A DNA stretch of 64,000 bases, from NCBI GenBank assembly GCA_030844895.1, contig CM061223.1, positions 33,451,435 through 33,515,434 of the forward strand, written 5' to 3'. Below, piece after piece: positions 21,290 through 33,205 of the stretch. The position numbers were made by a program, and so were the translations under genes. The stretch is from Ambrosia x helenae. Its lineage: Eukaryota; Streptophyta; Magnoliopsida; Asterales; Asteraceae. The notes below the pieces were generated by a model. It saw nothing but the letters and a program-made list of their open reading frames with translations, was not told the origin of the DNA and ran no database searches. Each line of letters opens with the position of its first letter. Within the stretch, counting starts at the first letter, position 1.

Positions 21290-21679
21290 TCAATTATATG
21301 CTAACGCAATTTCCTGTTTATGCACAATGGCCACTTTCTTCATCGGGCGGCTAAGATTGTCATGTGGTTTGTTAAAGAACTCAAAGTCGATGTTAAAATC
21401 TATTTTCTTGATACTCGCCATTTGTGCCGCGAGTAACAACATATACTCATCCGCGACTTTCTTTTTCGTTTCTGCCATCTCCTTAAGTGTCGCTTCTTTA
21501 TTCTTTGTGTACTCTGAGACTGTTTCGCCCAATCCACTTTTGCTAGACGACCCGACTTGTTTCCTTTTTCGTCTCCTAGGTTGTGTTGGGCGAGTGTATT
21601 CGTTTAAGTCTGACACCGACACGGCAGATGGCGCCTCCGACTCCTCGTTTCCTAGGTAGTGTTGGGCGAGTGTGTTCAT
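21290..21679 (-). pseudogene. Harbinger-associated Myb/NAM-type protein, C-terminal fragment
   Basis: 129 codons on the minus strand: PTQPRRRKRKQVGSSSKSGL, GETVSEYTKNKEATLKEMAE, a predicted helix (KKKVADEYMLLLAAQMASIK) and EFFNKPHDNLSRPMKKVAIV. The order (basic linker, serine stretch, SEYTKEKK..., short FFxxPHDxL motif near the end) matches the NAM-associated C-terminal domain of the accessory protein of plant PIF/Harbinger elements and their host relatives. Whether it belonged to the same element as 17976-18914 cannot be told. The N-terminal Myb part is absent; solo LTR C begins 126 bp upstream of the fragment. Confidence 0.5.
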
Positions 21680-21805
21680 TTAAGTCTGGTATATAACTCG
21701 ATATTGGGAAAGTTTGCGATTAATCAAGAATAACGAGATTTGAAATATTTTAAAGCATACACTGTAACCTCTGTTATTTTTCGATCATGATTCCTTTAGT
21801 GTATT

Positions 21806-24329
21806 TGTAACACCCCAACCGATGGCGGAAACATCGAGGTGTCACGTAGTGACGATTGTTCAATAGCACATGGACTAAAGTGTAAATTTGAATACATTGA
21901 TTAAATAATTTATTACATTGAAATGAAATTACATGATACCATAATTCTAAAGTGACAAGTCTAGCTAAAATACAATGTAGACAAGACTGAAATATAAAAT
22001 CCAAAAGCCTAAAAGAAGCGTCTCAAAACAACCTGAAACATGTACAAAAATATTTTGGTCAATACAAAAATTGTATTGGTGAGCATACCCTGTTTAAATA
22101 AATATAGTAGAAAAGTGTTTAGCAATTCATGTGCGGTACCATTTGCAATTATGTAATAAGTAATATCCGTTCAAAACCAAACCTGAGAATAATGACTAAC
22201 ACATGACTAACCAACTGAATAATGAATTAACAAGACAATGACCAAGATTCTCTTAACAGAGTCTCAAGGGGGTATACCATAGTACTATTCATTGAAAAGC
22301 TAGGCCGCCCAGCGGTTAATGATTTTGACAAGTCATAGACACACCAATTATCATAAAGCAAACACACATGAGAATTGCATTAAGTATAAGAAATTGAAAC
22401 TTGATTAATATATAAGTACACGAGTCACCCCAAAGTAGTAAAACGGTAAAAAGGGGAAAGATATACTCACAGTTAGCGAAAGCGAGCAAAATCCAACTTA
22501 AGCGGTCGTGAGCTAAGTAGTGGGAATTCCGAGGAATTCAACCTATAATGTGTAAGCATACTAATAAGGGAAAAGTCTAAGAGTCTAAGTTAACTAGGGT
22601 CTAAGGCATTAGGGTTACTATGTCGATTTGGGGAATTAGAGTTTTTAATATAAAAGTTGTATATCCAAATAATATTATGCCAAAGTTTGTAAATGTGGTT
22701 TAGGTAGTATAATTATTACCAATTGAATATTTAGTTCAAAATATGTTTGAATAATTAATACAAAATAATTTAATTAATTACCTTAACTAATTATTGTAAA
22801 TAAATACAATAATCATAAATGTTAAATAAATAATTATGAGTTACCCAAAGATCCAACAATGATAATAAAGACTTTCAATCATAAGGATATTTCTACTTTA
22901 TAGGCAAAATATTTATAAAATAGATGTTTAAATAGTATAAATAAATAAATGTTTTCTGAACCAATAATTTTTATTTCAGTTTATGATCACTAGAAATAAT
23001 TTATCAAAAATTTTTAGATTAAAATCATTAAAAATGAATTTTTTATCAATTAAATATGATTAAAACAATTTAATTCAATAAAAATATAAAAATAAAACAT
23101 TTTCCAGAAACTAAAAGTGGGATAATATTCTATGAGGTGTCAAGAAGCTACTCCTAAATTTTCATAATTTTTGGAGCAAAAATGAATTTATTATGAATAT
23201 TCTAAATTTTTATGTATTATAATAATTATAAAGAAAAACAAACAAATGAAAAGAAATTGAAATTTGTTATATAAAAAAAAAAAAAAGAAAACAATCTGAT
23301 CATGCCTGGGTTCGAACCCAGGTGATCTGAATGCATCAACATCTCCTAAGCCACTACACCACCATAAGTTATTGATTTTTGAACAGAAAAATAAATATAA
23401 ATATCTTAGTTTCCAATTCATCTTCTTCCCCAATTCAACCTCAAGAACCCTAACCCTAGGTAAAATTCAATCATCTGATCACGACTGTTACATCATCGAA
23501 AACCATAGGGCTTTTGATCATGACCATATAATAAACGAAACGGCAACATAAAAATGGACTTACAAGACTCGATTCGGGTTCAAAAATACCAAAACAGGGC
23601 CGCAACTTGTCATCAAGAAAACGAGTGGTTCTGATCACGATTACTTGATTTAAAAGTGGGTTTAAGATGTGGGAATGTGCAGAAAGCGAATGGTATAATC
23701 AGTTTATACAAAGGTTCAGTCGAAACGCGTCAATGATTAGCTTATTTATTTCCGGGCGTTACACCTCTTTGGTCCGATTAAAACACATTTAAACAGGTTA
23801 ATTACAAGCTTTAAATCGTTGGAATTTATTAGGACTTGATGGAGAAACGAAAAGCCACCGAAAACCGAACTTAATACACATTAAAACTTTGTTCCGGTGG
23901 TCGCCGGAGTTGGCCGGAAATCTGGCCGGAGGTAGCAGTCGGAAAAAAACGGGAGCCAAGGGAGGGAACATCTGATTTGATTTTTTTTTTTTAACTTTCA
24001 TATTTGGCAAAACTAGTCCCTCTAGTTTAACCTTGTTAGTTTGGTTATGGTTTTCTTTATAAAAAGTTAACTAAGTTAACTTAACTTAACTTAGAAGCTT
24101 TAAACTTCATAAGACTTTATAAAACTTGAAATTTCTTTTTTTTTTTTAAAAAAAAAATCCTTTATGAATACGTTTTACCTACGAACTTTTTATAAATATA
24201 ACTGATAAAATTTTTAATTCGCTTTAGAATTAAATTTTGAAAACGTCGAAACTTTTAGGGACTATAATGAAAATATTTGAAGGGCTATAATTGACAACTG
24301 GATGAAAGCTGAGGGGGACGGTTGTCACA
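21806..24329 (-). mobile_element. Solo LTR C, Ty3/gypsy type (2.5 kb)
   Basis: Minus orientation: starts TGTGACAACCGTCC (24329) and ends CCGCCATCGGTTGGGGTGTTACA (21806), flanked by GTATT on both sides (21801-21805, 24330-24334). Its homologue is solo LTR D (29122-31885), aligned over most of the length with indels. It contains a tRNA-like segment (23286-23375) and a CCGG-rich stretch (23890-23960). Confidence 0.88.
23286..23375 (-). other. tRNA-like segment with A and B box in LTR C
   Basis: On the minus strand TGGTGTAGTGG (23351-23361) fits the pol III A box, and GGTTCGAACCC (23308-23318) fits the B box, 32 bases apart. The B box sits in a perfect T-arm-like palindrome CCTGGGTTCGAACCCAGG. 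No full cloverleaf acceptor stem is evident, so this is a tRNA-derived or tRNA-like sequence, not a gene call. Confidence 0.55.
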
Positions 24330-24453
24330 GTATTTCTCAATTGATTGTATTAGACTCTATGTATTTCTGTTTATTTAAATTTTATCCTCCAAATTTTATA
24401 ATTTTTCATTTTAACTACATTGGGGTTAAAAAAATTGACGATTTAAACATATA

Positions 24454-24486
<33 letters not shown>

Positions 24487-25960
24487 TTACAAAAGTTGTT
24501 TTTTCTTATATAAATTATAGCATAAATAAAGTGTTATTTGGTTATTTCAATACAAACTTTTGTTGCATATCATTTAAGATGTTTTATATAATTATATTAA
24601 TAAAAAAAGGAAAACAAATAGGCTTGACCTTAGGGTCGAATAATCTGAGACCTAGGCTTTACAAACACAAGTGCCAACCAACTGATCTATATGATTAGTT
24701 GGTTATAATTGTGGGATAATCTATATTATCTTATTAACGAGGAGTGATGGTCAAGATTGTAATTTTGTCAAGCATCCAACTATTAAAGCAATATGTACAA
24801 TTGAATTATGCTTATATAATGAGGGTATAATTGGAACTTTATGGACATTTAAGACACTTAGAAGGGTAGAATGGTAAATTTAGCATAATCCAATACCTCA
24901 CATCCTAAAATCTTATCCCAATTCTACACTCATGTCCAACTTTTAGAACACAAAATACAACCTATGATGCATCTTAAATGTGAGACCTTTCAACCACTTA
25001 TAATCATCAACCTCTCATAATCATCAACCTTTCATCATCATTATCATCAATTCATTAGTAACTCTTTCCTATTATATATCTATATATTATCTATATGGGG
25101 TCAACAACAACAAGAATCACCACATAAATCACCAAACCTAATTCTTTGGTTTCTCACATCAAAACCCTTCTATCATCACAGGTTCCTTACCATTTCGTTC
25201 ATTTTTTTTCACTATGGCATTTCATTAAAGCTTGGTATGCAAACATTATTTCCTACCCGTATCATTCATTTTATTTATTGTTTTCTTTTTTTTTTCTCTA
25301 TGACATTTTATTGAAGCTTGATACGCAAACATTATTTCCACTGAAGCTTGATACGTAAACATTGTGATGTTAATTAGTATATTTATTAGGAATCTTGATT
25401 TAGTTGGTCAAATAGTTTTTTTAACCATAAAACTGTGTTAATGGAAAAATATGAGTTCGTGGATTTATGGTGATGGATGATAATTGACAGGTGGGATTAA
25501 TAGTCTCTAAATGGCAAAAGATGGATTCGAGATCATCGGGGATAAAGCGAAAGGTCTCATTATCTCCTTATACTTTTATAAAGATTTTCAAAAGCAGAGG
25601 TGATTTTTGTTTTAAGTACCAATTTTTATACGTATCAAGCATTTTGCTACCTGTTTTTTATAAGACTCAATACGTGTTATCTCTTTATGTTTTTATTCCC
25701 TTGATTTTGATTCTTGACTCTTTAGTACTTTTCTATCATCATAAATTCTATGTTTTCTTTTGCAAATATCTATATATCTATATACTATATTATAAAGTAT
25801 TTGAGAAGGTTTCCAACCAAATTTAAGTAAATACTACATATTATGCTTATGGTACAAAAACTTATTGAAGTTAGTAAGAGGGCAAAATTGTCTTTCTATA
25901 TAAATATTAAATTGAATAATGAATAATTATTTTATATACATTATGATCACATTAGTATCG
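24330..25960. other. AT-rich region with a tRNA-like relic
   Basis: Contains (TA)n at 24451-24486 and, on the minus strand at about 24618-24692, GATCAGTTGGTTGGCAC ... AGGTCTCAGATTATTCGACC, resembling a tRNA-derived SINE head with A box and a worn B box. At 25180-25350 the words AAGCTTGATACGYAAACATT are repeated three times. No protein family recognised. Confidence 0.4.
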
Positions 25961-26743
25961 CTCGAGCCCATGGCTAAGATTAACCAACTAGTGTGGTCAA
26001 GTCCTTTGGAATTCCTAACATGTCAAGTCATTAAGTCTTGTAATTTATTACAGACTTAAGTGTTGCAATCAATAATGACTTAATTGTCATTGAAGTTTGC
26101 ATTCAAGCACGACTCTTGGCATTGTTGGGTCTTGTCTACATATACAGAGTTTGGTACTCTGGTAATACACACAGAAACTTTATCTGCAATCTATGTTCTC
26201 GAATCACCACCTCTTGTCTGAAAATTTTCCTAACTTTGCTGTCCTCCGCACTCTTGTTTCACGTACTTTTTCAGGTGCTAGGTTCACACCGGCAGTGCAA
26301 TCTGCTTAGGCTGTTGTACCCTGAGAAACAGACGGGTTCACCTAGGTGGCCCGAAATCTGTTTTAAGGGAAGCGTGTTTTACACGTGCCTCAGTCACCTT
26401 GAGTTTTCCTTGTGCTTGTTTCGTATTTTTTCCTTTCTTCTTGTAATTTTATTTTTTGTTTTGTATTCTGTTTATTTTCTTTACTGTATTGTAATCCGAA
26501 ATATTTAATAAAAATTCGTATTTATTTTATTTGTGAATGGGGTTCCTACAAGCTTAAAACAGATTTTTAAAACTCCATTCTTACTTTGTTTTAAAAAATT
26601 TTCGGATTGCAAAACAAACTGTTTTGATAAAACTCTTTGTGTGTTCGATTTGGTTTTTTGTAAACCAAACTCTATTGTTCAAAAAGGATTATTCCTTTCT
26701 TTGATTATTTCTGAAAACTAATTTGTGTTTTCTTGTTTCAGAA
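25960..26743 (+). promoter_or_regulatory. Probable LTR and leader of copia element G
   Basis: Upstream of the G gag start. It contains a copia-like R-U5 stretch (GGTTCACCTAGGTGGCCCGA, about 26336-26355, and CAGTCACCTTGAG, 26389-26401), an AATAAAA signal near 26505, and ends with TTGTTTCAG just before the gag ATG, an acceptor-like sequence. I found no initiator-Met primer binding site and no clear TG start, so the LTR edges are uncertain. Confidence 0.35.
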
Positions 26744-27757
26744 ATGGCTACGAATGCTAATGCTTCATCAACAACTGTTGGATCGACATCCACCACTGTG
26801 GGACCATTAGTTGGTACCCAGGCGGTTGCAAACCATGCTGAGAAACCAGAAAAGTTTTCTGGATTGAACTTCAAAAGATGGCAGCAAAAGATGTTGTTTT
26901 ACTTAACAACTCTGAATCTTGCGAGATTCTTGATTGAGGTTCCCCCTCAACTTGCTGAAGGGAACTCTTATGCGCAATCTGTGAGCGCACTTGATGCTTG
27001 GAAACACTCTGAGTACCTATGCAGAAAGTATGTGTTGAATGGACTGGCTGATCCATTGTATAACGTGTACTGCAAGATACCGACTGCCAAAGAACTTTGG
27101 GAATCTTTGGAGCGCAAGTACAAAACTGAAGATGCTGGTACTAAGAAATATGTTGTGGCTCGATTTTTGGACTATAAAATGGTGGATTCCAAAACTGTTA
27201 TTAGCCAAGTCCAAGAATTGCAAGTGATCCTCAGTGATATTCTGTCTGAAGGAATGAATCTTAGTGAAACATTCCAAGTGGCTGCAATGGTTGAAAAACT
27301 TCCTCCAAGTTGGACAGATTTCAAAAATTACCTTAAGCATAAGCGAAAGGAAATGACCATTGAAGATCTTGTGGTTCGCTTGCGTATTGAGGAAGATAAC
27401 AGAGTGTCTCTAAAAGGAACTCAAGTTGAAGGTACTGCAAAAGCCAACATTGTTGAGCATGGCCAGTCTTCAAGGGGGAATAAGAGCAACAGAGGCCACA
27501 AATTTGGTGAAAAATCAAAAGGTAAGGGTTGTGACCTTGGGCCTAAGAAAGGTGGTGTGAGAAAGAAGGTTAGTTCCTTCAAAGGGAAATGTTACAATTG
27601 TAATGAAGCTGGTCACAAAGCTGATCAATGCAAAGCACCTAAACGTGAGAAGGCGCTTATGGTTGTTGATGATGATGTGCCTTTAGTGGCCATGATTTCA
27701 GACCTCACTGCCATGATGGAGGAGGTTAATTTGGTGTCTAATAGTCCAAAAGGGTGG
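26744..27757 (+). pseudogene. Copia element G gag (Tork/Tnt1-like)
   Basis: About 338 codons from ATG at 26744. Order: Ala/Thr-rich head, KFSGLNFKRWQQKMLFYL (gag core), KELWESLERKYKTEDAGTKK, MVEKLPPSWTDFKNYLKHKR (the typical 'LPPSWxxFxxxL' block), a basic linker, and a CCHC zinc knuckle KCYNCNEAGHKADQCK (27589-27636). These are the hallmarks of Tork/Tnt1-lineage copia gag. The frame ends with a TGA at 27758-27760, where the family continues into protease with a Trp, so the stop is probably a G-to-A change at TGG. Without it, gag and protease are one polyprotein. Confidence 0.8.
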
Positions 27758-28289
27758 TGAGTGGACACTGGGGCTACTCGCCATGTTTGCCCATACAGGA
27801 CTCTCTTTAGTACGTTTAGAGAGGTGGTGGGAGATGATAAGCTGTACATGGGGAATGCTGCTACAGAAGATATCAAGGGTGAAGGTGATGTGATCTTGAA
27901 GTGGACTTCTAGAAAAGAGCTCACTTTAAGCAATGTGCTTTATGTTCCTAACCTGCGTAAGAGTCTTGTGTCGGGTTGGTAGCTTAATAATTTGTGTTTT
28001 CGTCTACTCTTTGAGAGTGACAAGTTTGTTTTAAGTAAGCATGGTATGTTTGTTGGTAAGGGCTATGCCCAGAATGGTATGTTCAAACTCAATGTAATGG
28101 TTGTTACTAAGAATATGAATAAGAATGCTACTACTTCTGCTTACTTGGTTGAGTCTCCTAATGTTTGGCATGGTTGTCTTGGTCATGTTAATTTTAATTC
28201 GATGTGTCGTTCGATTAAATTAGATTACATACCAACTTTTGCCATAGACTCGAAATCAAAATGTAAAACATGTATTGAAGCCAAATAAA
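27758..28289 (+). pseudogene. Copia element G protease and GAG-pre-integrase region
   Basis: VDTGATRHVCPYRTLF gives the aspartic protease motif (DTGA). KLYMGNAATEDIKGEGDV and TLSNVLYVPNLRKSLVSG follow, then ESPNVWHGCLGHVNFNSM and CKTCIEAK, the HHCC zinc region of integrase. Frame breaks: TAG at 27980-27982 and TAA at 28286-28288, both in the same frame as the rest. It belongs to the gag upstream. Confidence 0.75.
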
Positions 28290-28645
28290 CAAGATCATCG
28301 TTTAAACCAGTTAATCGAATAACTGAGCCCCTTGACTTGATTCACACTGCTGTGTTTGATTTAAAATCAATTCTCACTAGAGGTGGAAATAAGTATTTTT
28401 TTACTTTTATTGACGACAGTACACGGTATTGTTATGTGTATTTACTTAAGAGTAAAGATGAAGCAATTGACAAGTTTATCTTGTATAAATCTGAAGTTGA
28501 AAATCAACTTAATAAGAAAATAAGGCGTGTGAGAAGTGATAGGGGAGGTGAATATGTTTCGCCATTTGGGGATGAATGTGCCAAAAGTGGCATAATACAT
28601 GAGTGTACCCCACCCTATACACCCCAATCAAATGGCATTGCCTCG
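28290..28645 (+). pseudogene. Copia element G integrase core, truncated
   Basis: FIDDSTRYCYVYLLKSKDEA and VRSDRGGEYVSPFGDECAK (second catalytic Asp) are clear, and TPPYTPQSNGIA is the last motif before the element stops. The first catalytic Asp is lost: the family's HxD appears here as LIHTAVFD. The expected glutamate in 'AERKNR' is replaced by the junction with element F at about 28645. RT and RNase H of G are absent from the window. Confidence 0.75.
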
Positions 28646-28647
28646 CG

Positions 28648-29121
28648 ATGAGTAGTTTGATTCCACAAAATGTTGCTCAACCTCCACAGCAACCCATGAA
28701 TGATTATTGGAGAGTTGCAGCAGCAGCGGTACACTCTCAAACTACAAATACTATTTCTACTCTAATAAATGATTTGTCTTCAGGTAGCGGGAGGTGTCCA
28801 CCGAAGCTGATGGAGATGATAGATTACAATCAATGGCATAAAAAGTACAAGATTTACTTGGAAGGAATAGGATTAGAAGGTACAGAGGCATGGCAGATGA
28901 TTGCTAAAGGATATGTTGCACCAGTGTGGGAGAATACAGGTGAACCAATTCCTCTAGAGAGTTTAGCTGAGGATGAAAAGAAGAAGTTTGCGGTGGAGAA
29001 GAAGGCTTTCTCCCAACTATCTCAAGCTATCAATACTGATCTTCTACATCAGTTTGGATCATGTACTACTTCAAATAGCTTTGGGATATGTTGAAGAATC
29101 GTCATGATGGTAACGAGAAAA
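28648..29121 (+). pseudogene. Copia F gag, N-terminal part
   Basis: Starts MSSLIPQNVAQPPQQPMNDY, with AAAAVHSQTTNTISTLINDL, GSGRCPPKLMEMIDYNQWHK and GLEGTEAWQMIAKGYVAP. The intact F3 gag at 63582 has the same blocks in the same order, which fixes the frame and shows the start here is near the true gag N-terminus but lacks the first ~35 residues. A frameshift at about 29070-29075 breaks the reading; the correct frame then runs to the insertion of solo LTR D at 29122. Confidence 0.75.
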
Positions 29122-31885
29122 TCTGTAACACCCCAACCGATGGCGGAAACATCGAGGTGTCACGTAGTGATGATTGTTCAATAGCTCATGGGCTAAAAGT
29201 CTAAATTTTGATATATTGATTAAGTAGTTTATTACATTGAAAGAAAAATACAAGATACAATGATTCTAAAGTGACAACTAAAACTGAAATACAATGAATC
29301 CAAAATCTAAGTAAAAAATCCAAAAGCTTACAAGTCATCTTATAAATAACCTGAAACATGTATGAAAATAGTATATGTCAATACAAAAATGTATTGGTGA
29401 GCATACCCTGTTTGAATACATATAGTAGAAAAAGAGTTTCGCAATTCACGTGTTATACTGTCTACAATTTAGTGTTCAAGCTACGTACAAATGCTACCCA
29501 AAATCAAACCTTTGTTTAATGAATCAAGTGTCACATATATATAGTATTCGCTCATAGTAGGTGATGAATAATCGTTCACACATAACAATAATCAAGTACT
29601 ATTTATTGCTATGCTAGGCCGTCCAGCGGTTAATGATTAAGGTCATAAGTACACACTATCAGCGAATCAACAGGTAAAACACATACAAGAATTGCGATTG
29701 TGAATATATGATAAAACTTGATTAAGTGAGTGAAGTAATAAGCGTACATGAGTCACCCCAAAAGTGTAAAACATGAAAAAGGGGAAAGATATACTCACAG
29801 TTTGCGAAAGCGATCAAAATCCAACTTAAGCGGTCGTGAGCTAAGTAATGGGAATTCCAAGGAATTCAACCTATAATGTATATGAATACTAATAAGGAAA
29901 TATCTAAGAATCTAAAGTATCTAGTGTCTAAGGCATTAGGGTTTGCTAAGTCGATTTGGGGAATTAAAGTTTTTATGATAAATCGAATTAATATAAAAGT
30001 TGTATATCAAAAATGATATGTCATAGTTTGTAAATGTAGTTTAGGTAATATAATTATTATCCATTGAATATTTAAATAAAAATATGTTTTGATAATTAAG
30101 ACACAATAATTTAGTTAATTACTTTAACTAATTATTGTAAATAAATACAATAATCATAAATATTGAAATAAATAATTATGAGTTACACAATGATTCAACA
30201 AATGATAATAAAAACTTTCAAACATAAGATTATTTGTATTTTATAAGTAAAGTATTTATAAAATAGATGTTAAATAATATAAATAAATAAACGATTAATT
30301 ATGTCTAAGTAAACATAAATAAGACTAATAATTCAAGACATGATCCAAAAATGCTATTTTTATAGAAAATAGATGCTTTCTCATGTAAATTAATGAAAAT
30401 AATTTTCCCATAATTTTTATAAACTTATTTATATTTAAAACTGATTTAATGAGATTAAATCATGTTTAAATGATTAAAAATAGGAATATTAATAAAAATA
30501 AGTGTTTTCTGAACAAATAAATTTTATTTCAGTTCTTGATGATTAGAAATAATTCCTCAAAAAGTTTGAGACTAAAATCATTAAAAATGAAATTTTAATC
30601 AATTAAATATGATTAAAAAAAGTTGAATCAATAAAAATAAGAAAATAAAATATTTTCCAGAAACTAAAAATATGATAATTTTCTATATGTTATAAAGAAG
30701 CTACACCTAAATTTTCATACTTTTTAGATCAAAAATGAATTTATTATAAATATTATAAGTTTAATGTGTTTATATATTAATATATAGATAAAAAGAAAAC
30801 ACAAACTGGAAAAAAAAGAAAATGGAAAGGGATCCAGTTCGCTGTCAACAAGAATTGAACCCAAGCCTTCTCTGTAACAAACAATCACACAAACCACTAC
30901 ACTACAAGACATGTTTGTTGAATAAGTTTGAAAACAAAATAACTTAAACTTAATAAAATATATCATCTTCTTCCCCAAATTAACCTACACATAAACCCTA
31001 ACCCTAGACATTCAATAATACGATTTAGGCAACATTAGAGCTCTGTAATAGAGGGCTTTCAAGGAACAACATATAAACAACAAAATGGCAAAAGAAAATC
31101 GGACTTACACATCGCATTGATGTTCGAAAATAAAGCTTTTTAGTCGAACATAAAACCTTCAAATGGTATGTATTTGGGACGAGTTTTGGTGCATTTTTTT
31201 TGTGGGTTAGAACAATATCAAGTGCAGAAAGTGATCCCTATGTTCAATTTATATTATTGCTCGAAAATGTAACTCATTTGGTTCGTTTTAAAGAGCTCGA
31301 CGGTTTCTAATTGGTGTTATCATAATACCGATCATTGATAGTTAAAACGCCTAATCTTCATAGTAACGTACTGATTTTGATGGACAAAAACGGACCCAAG
31401 CATTAATAACGAATAATTACTAACAAATAGTGAGTTTAAGATGGCCGGAAAATTACTCCGGTGGCCAGATCCGGCAACAATGCCGATCGGAAATACGTGA
31501 GTACAAGGAGGGGCTGGATGTTTTTTTTAAACCTTTAAGTATTGACACCTTTGGTCCCTCAAGTATAACCAAGTTAGTTTTATTCTAGTTTGGTTAATTT
31601 TCCCTTTATAATACACTAACCAAGTTAATATCAATTAACCAAAATGTTTTTTTTAAAGCTTTATAAAACTTGAATTTTTTTTTTTTTATAAAATCTTTTA
31701 CGAATATGTTTCACCTACGAATTTGATTAAAACTTATACCCAATCAATAATAAATATAACTGATAAAATTTTAGTTCGCTCTAAAATTAAATTTGAAAAT
31801 GACGAAACTTACAGGGACTATAATGGAAATATTTAAAGGACTATTATTGTCAATTAGATAAAAGACGAGGGTAATGAATATCACA
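29122..31885 (-). mobile_element. Solo LTR D, Ty3/gypsy type (2.8 kb), same family as C
   Basis: Ends CCGCCATCGGTTGGGGTGTTACA (complement of 29124 onward) like LTR C. Its 5' end is worn (TGTGATATTC). It is flanked by GAAAA (29117-29121 and 31886-31890), with two extra bases (TC) between the left copy and the canonical TGT end. Removing the LTR plus one GAAAA restores the gag frame of element F, which confirms the boundaries. It is not paired with LTR C: the target duplications differ and no primer binding site follows. Confidence 0.88.
30838..30915 (-). other. tRNA-like segment with A and B box in LTR D
   Basis: Minus strand: TAGTGTAGTGG (30894-30904, A box) and GGGTTCAATTC (30852-30862, B box), 31 bases apart. 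Its position matches the tRNA-like segment of LTR C, so it belongs to the family rather than being a separate insertion. Confidence 0.5.
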
Positions 31886-31890
31886 GAAAA

Positions 31891-33205
31891 CAAGAAAGTT
31901 GAGAATAGAAGAATTAAGGAACGAATTTGAGAATTTCAGTTATGTGGGGAATGAGACTTTGAAGGAATTGATTCCTAGATATTGCCATCTTTTGACTAAA
32001 TTGTCAAACTATGACATTAAGATTCCTATGCCCGAGTTGGTTGATAAGTTTGCTGATGCATTACCAACGTATTGGACCCACCACATTGAAGTATTGAAAG
32101 AGAAGGATGCTTATCAATACTGGACAATCAATGAGTTAATCCAGAAGTTAGAGAACAAGGAGTTGGAGGAGAAGAGGAAACCTAGGCGATCACAATTCAC
32201 ACAAAATCCAGAATTGTATCATGCCTCTTCATCTACTTCTGTATCCAGTTCAAGTGTGGCAGGTAATGTTGCGCCACATATAGCTTATGTCTCGAGTGTT
32301 ATTGAACCACCGAGACAACCAATTAACTATCTTGCACAAACACCAACTTATCCACCAAACTACAACACAAATTCTTACATTCCACCACAACCTCAAATGT
32401 CTACCGCATGTTATTCATCCAATACACCTCAACAACAACCTTATGTTCCTAACACATCACAAGCTTCTACAAACCAAAGTCCAGTTGTGATGGAAACATC
32501 CAACATGAACAATGTCACAGTTGAAGTTGCTCAGCAACACATTGCATTGGTTTCAGCAATGGTTGCTTCATACAATGGATTGGTTGCTAGTCAAATTGGT
32601 AACAACAATCTAACCAATGAAGACTATGCTCAGATTGATAAGGAAGAAATGGAACTTATCGATATCCAATGGGCTTTTGCGAGTGTTATGAGATGAGCAA
32701 CTGAGTTAATTGTGAAAACAGCAAGAACTGATCTGGCAACATCACCCAACACCACATATGGCTTCAACAAAGCCAAAGTCACTTATTTTAATTGTGGTAC
32801 TAAAGGTCATTTCAAGAGGGAATGCACTCAGCCAGCTCAACAAGGTAACAAAAATCCATTCAACTCAAATTACTAAAACCGTCAATCTCAGAACCAAGTA
32901 ACCTATCAAAGCCAAAACAATAATAACTATCAACCACAAAACAATTACCAAAACCGACAGAACACCTCATAGAACAACTCTGCTAGACAAACAACTACAC
33001 CCAACTAGACTCAAACACAAACACCACATAACCCAACCAGAACCATTATTCCAATTTCCACACCTAATAGTCAAACACAAACCAAAAACCAAAACCAGGC
33101 TTTGGTGATATAAAAGGATGAAGGTTTTGAATGGACGGGGATGCAATTGGGTGTTGAAGAAATTACTGCCGGGAATGTAGCTTGTGTTGCTCAAAAGATT
33201 GACTT
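31891..33205 (+). pseudogene. Copia F gag, middle part with first zinc knuckle
   Basis: Continues the F gag after solo LTR D: LRIEELRNEFENFSYVGNET, LPTYWTHHIEVLKEKDAYQY and IQKLENKELEEKRK, then a Gln/Pro/Ser/Thr-rich linker and a helical segment. The zinc knuckle at 32788-32831 reads YFNCGTKGHFKREC; the first Cys of CCHC has become Tyr (TAT for TGT), so it cannot bind zinc normally. Stops TGA (32694-32696), TAA, TAG and TAG follow in the Asn/Gln-rich tail, most at expected Gln codons. The end GFEWTGMQLGVEEITAGNVA is cut by copia E. Confidence 0.7.
33201..33205. repeat. Target duplication of copia E, left (GACTT)
   Basis: Matches GACTT at 45739-45743. Joining the flanks at this duplication keeps the F gag frame. 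Confidence 0.9.

Noticed and set aside
23286..23375. Functional nuclear tRNA gene
   Set aside because: A and B boxes are present, but no acceptor stem or credible anticodon arm could be drawn, and the copy in LTR D is diverged.
26116..26721. Protein-coding exons upstream of copia G gag
   Set aside because: Hydrophobic low-complexity translation of T-rich LTR/leader sequence with no conserved motif.
21806..31885. LTRs C and D as the two ends of one gypsy element
   Set aside because: Same family and orientation, but each has its own target duplication (GTATT; GAAAA), no primer binding site follows D, and the interval holds unrelated copia sequence.
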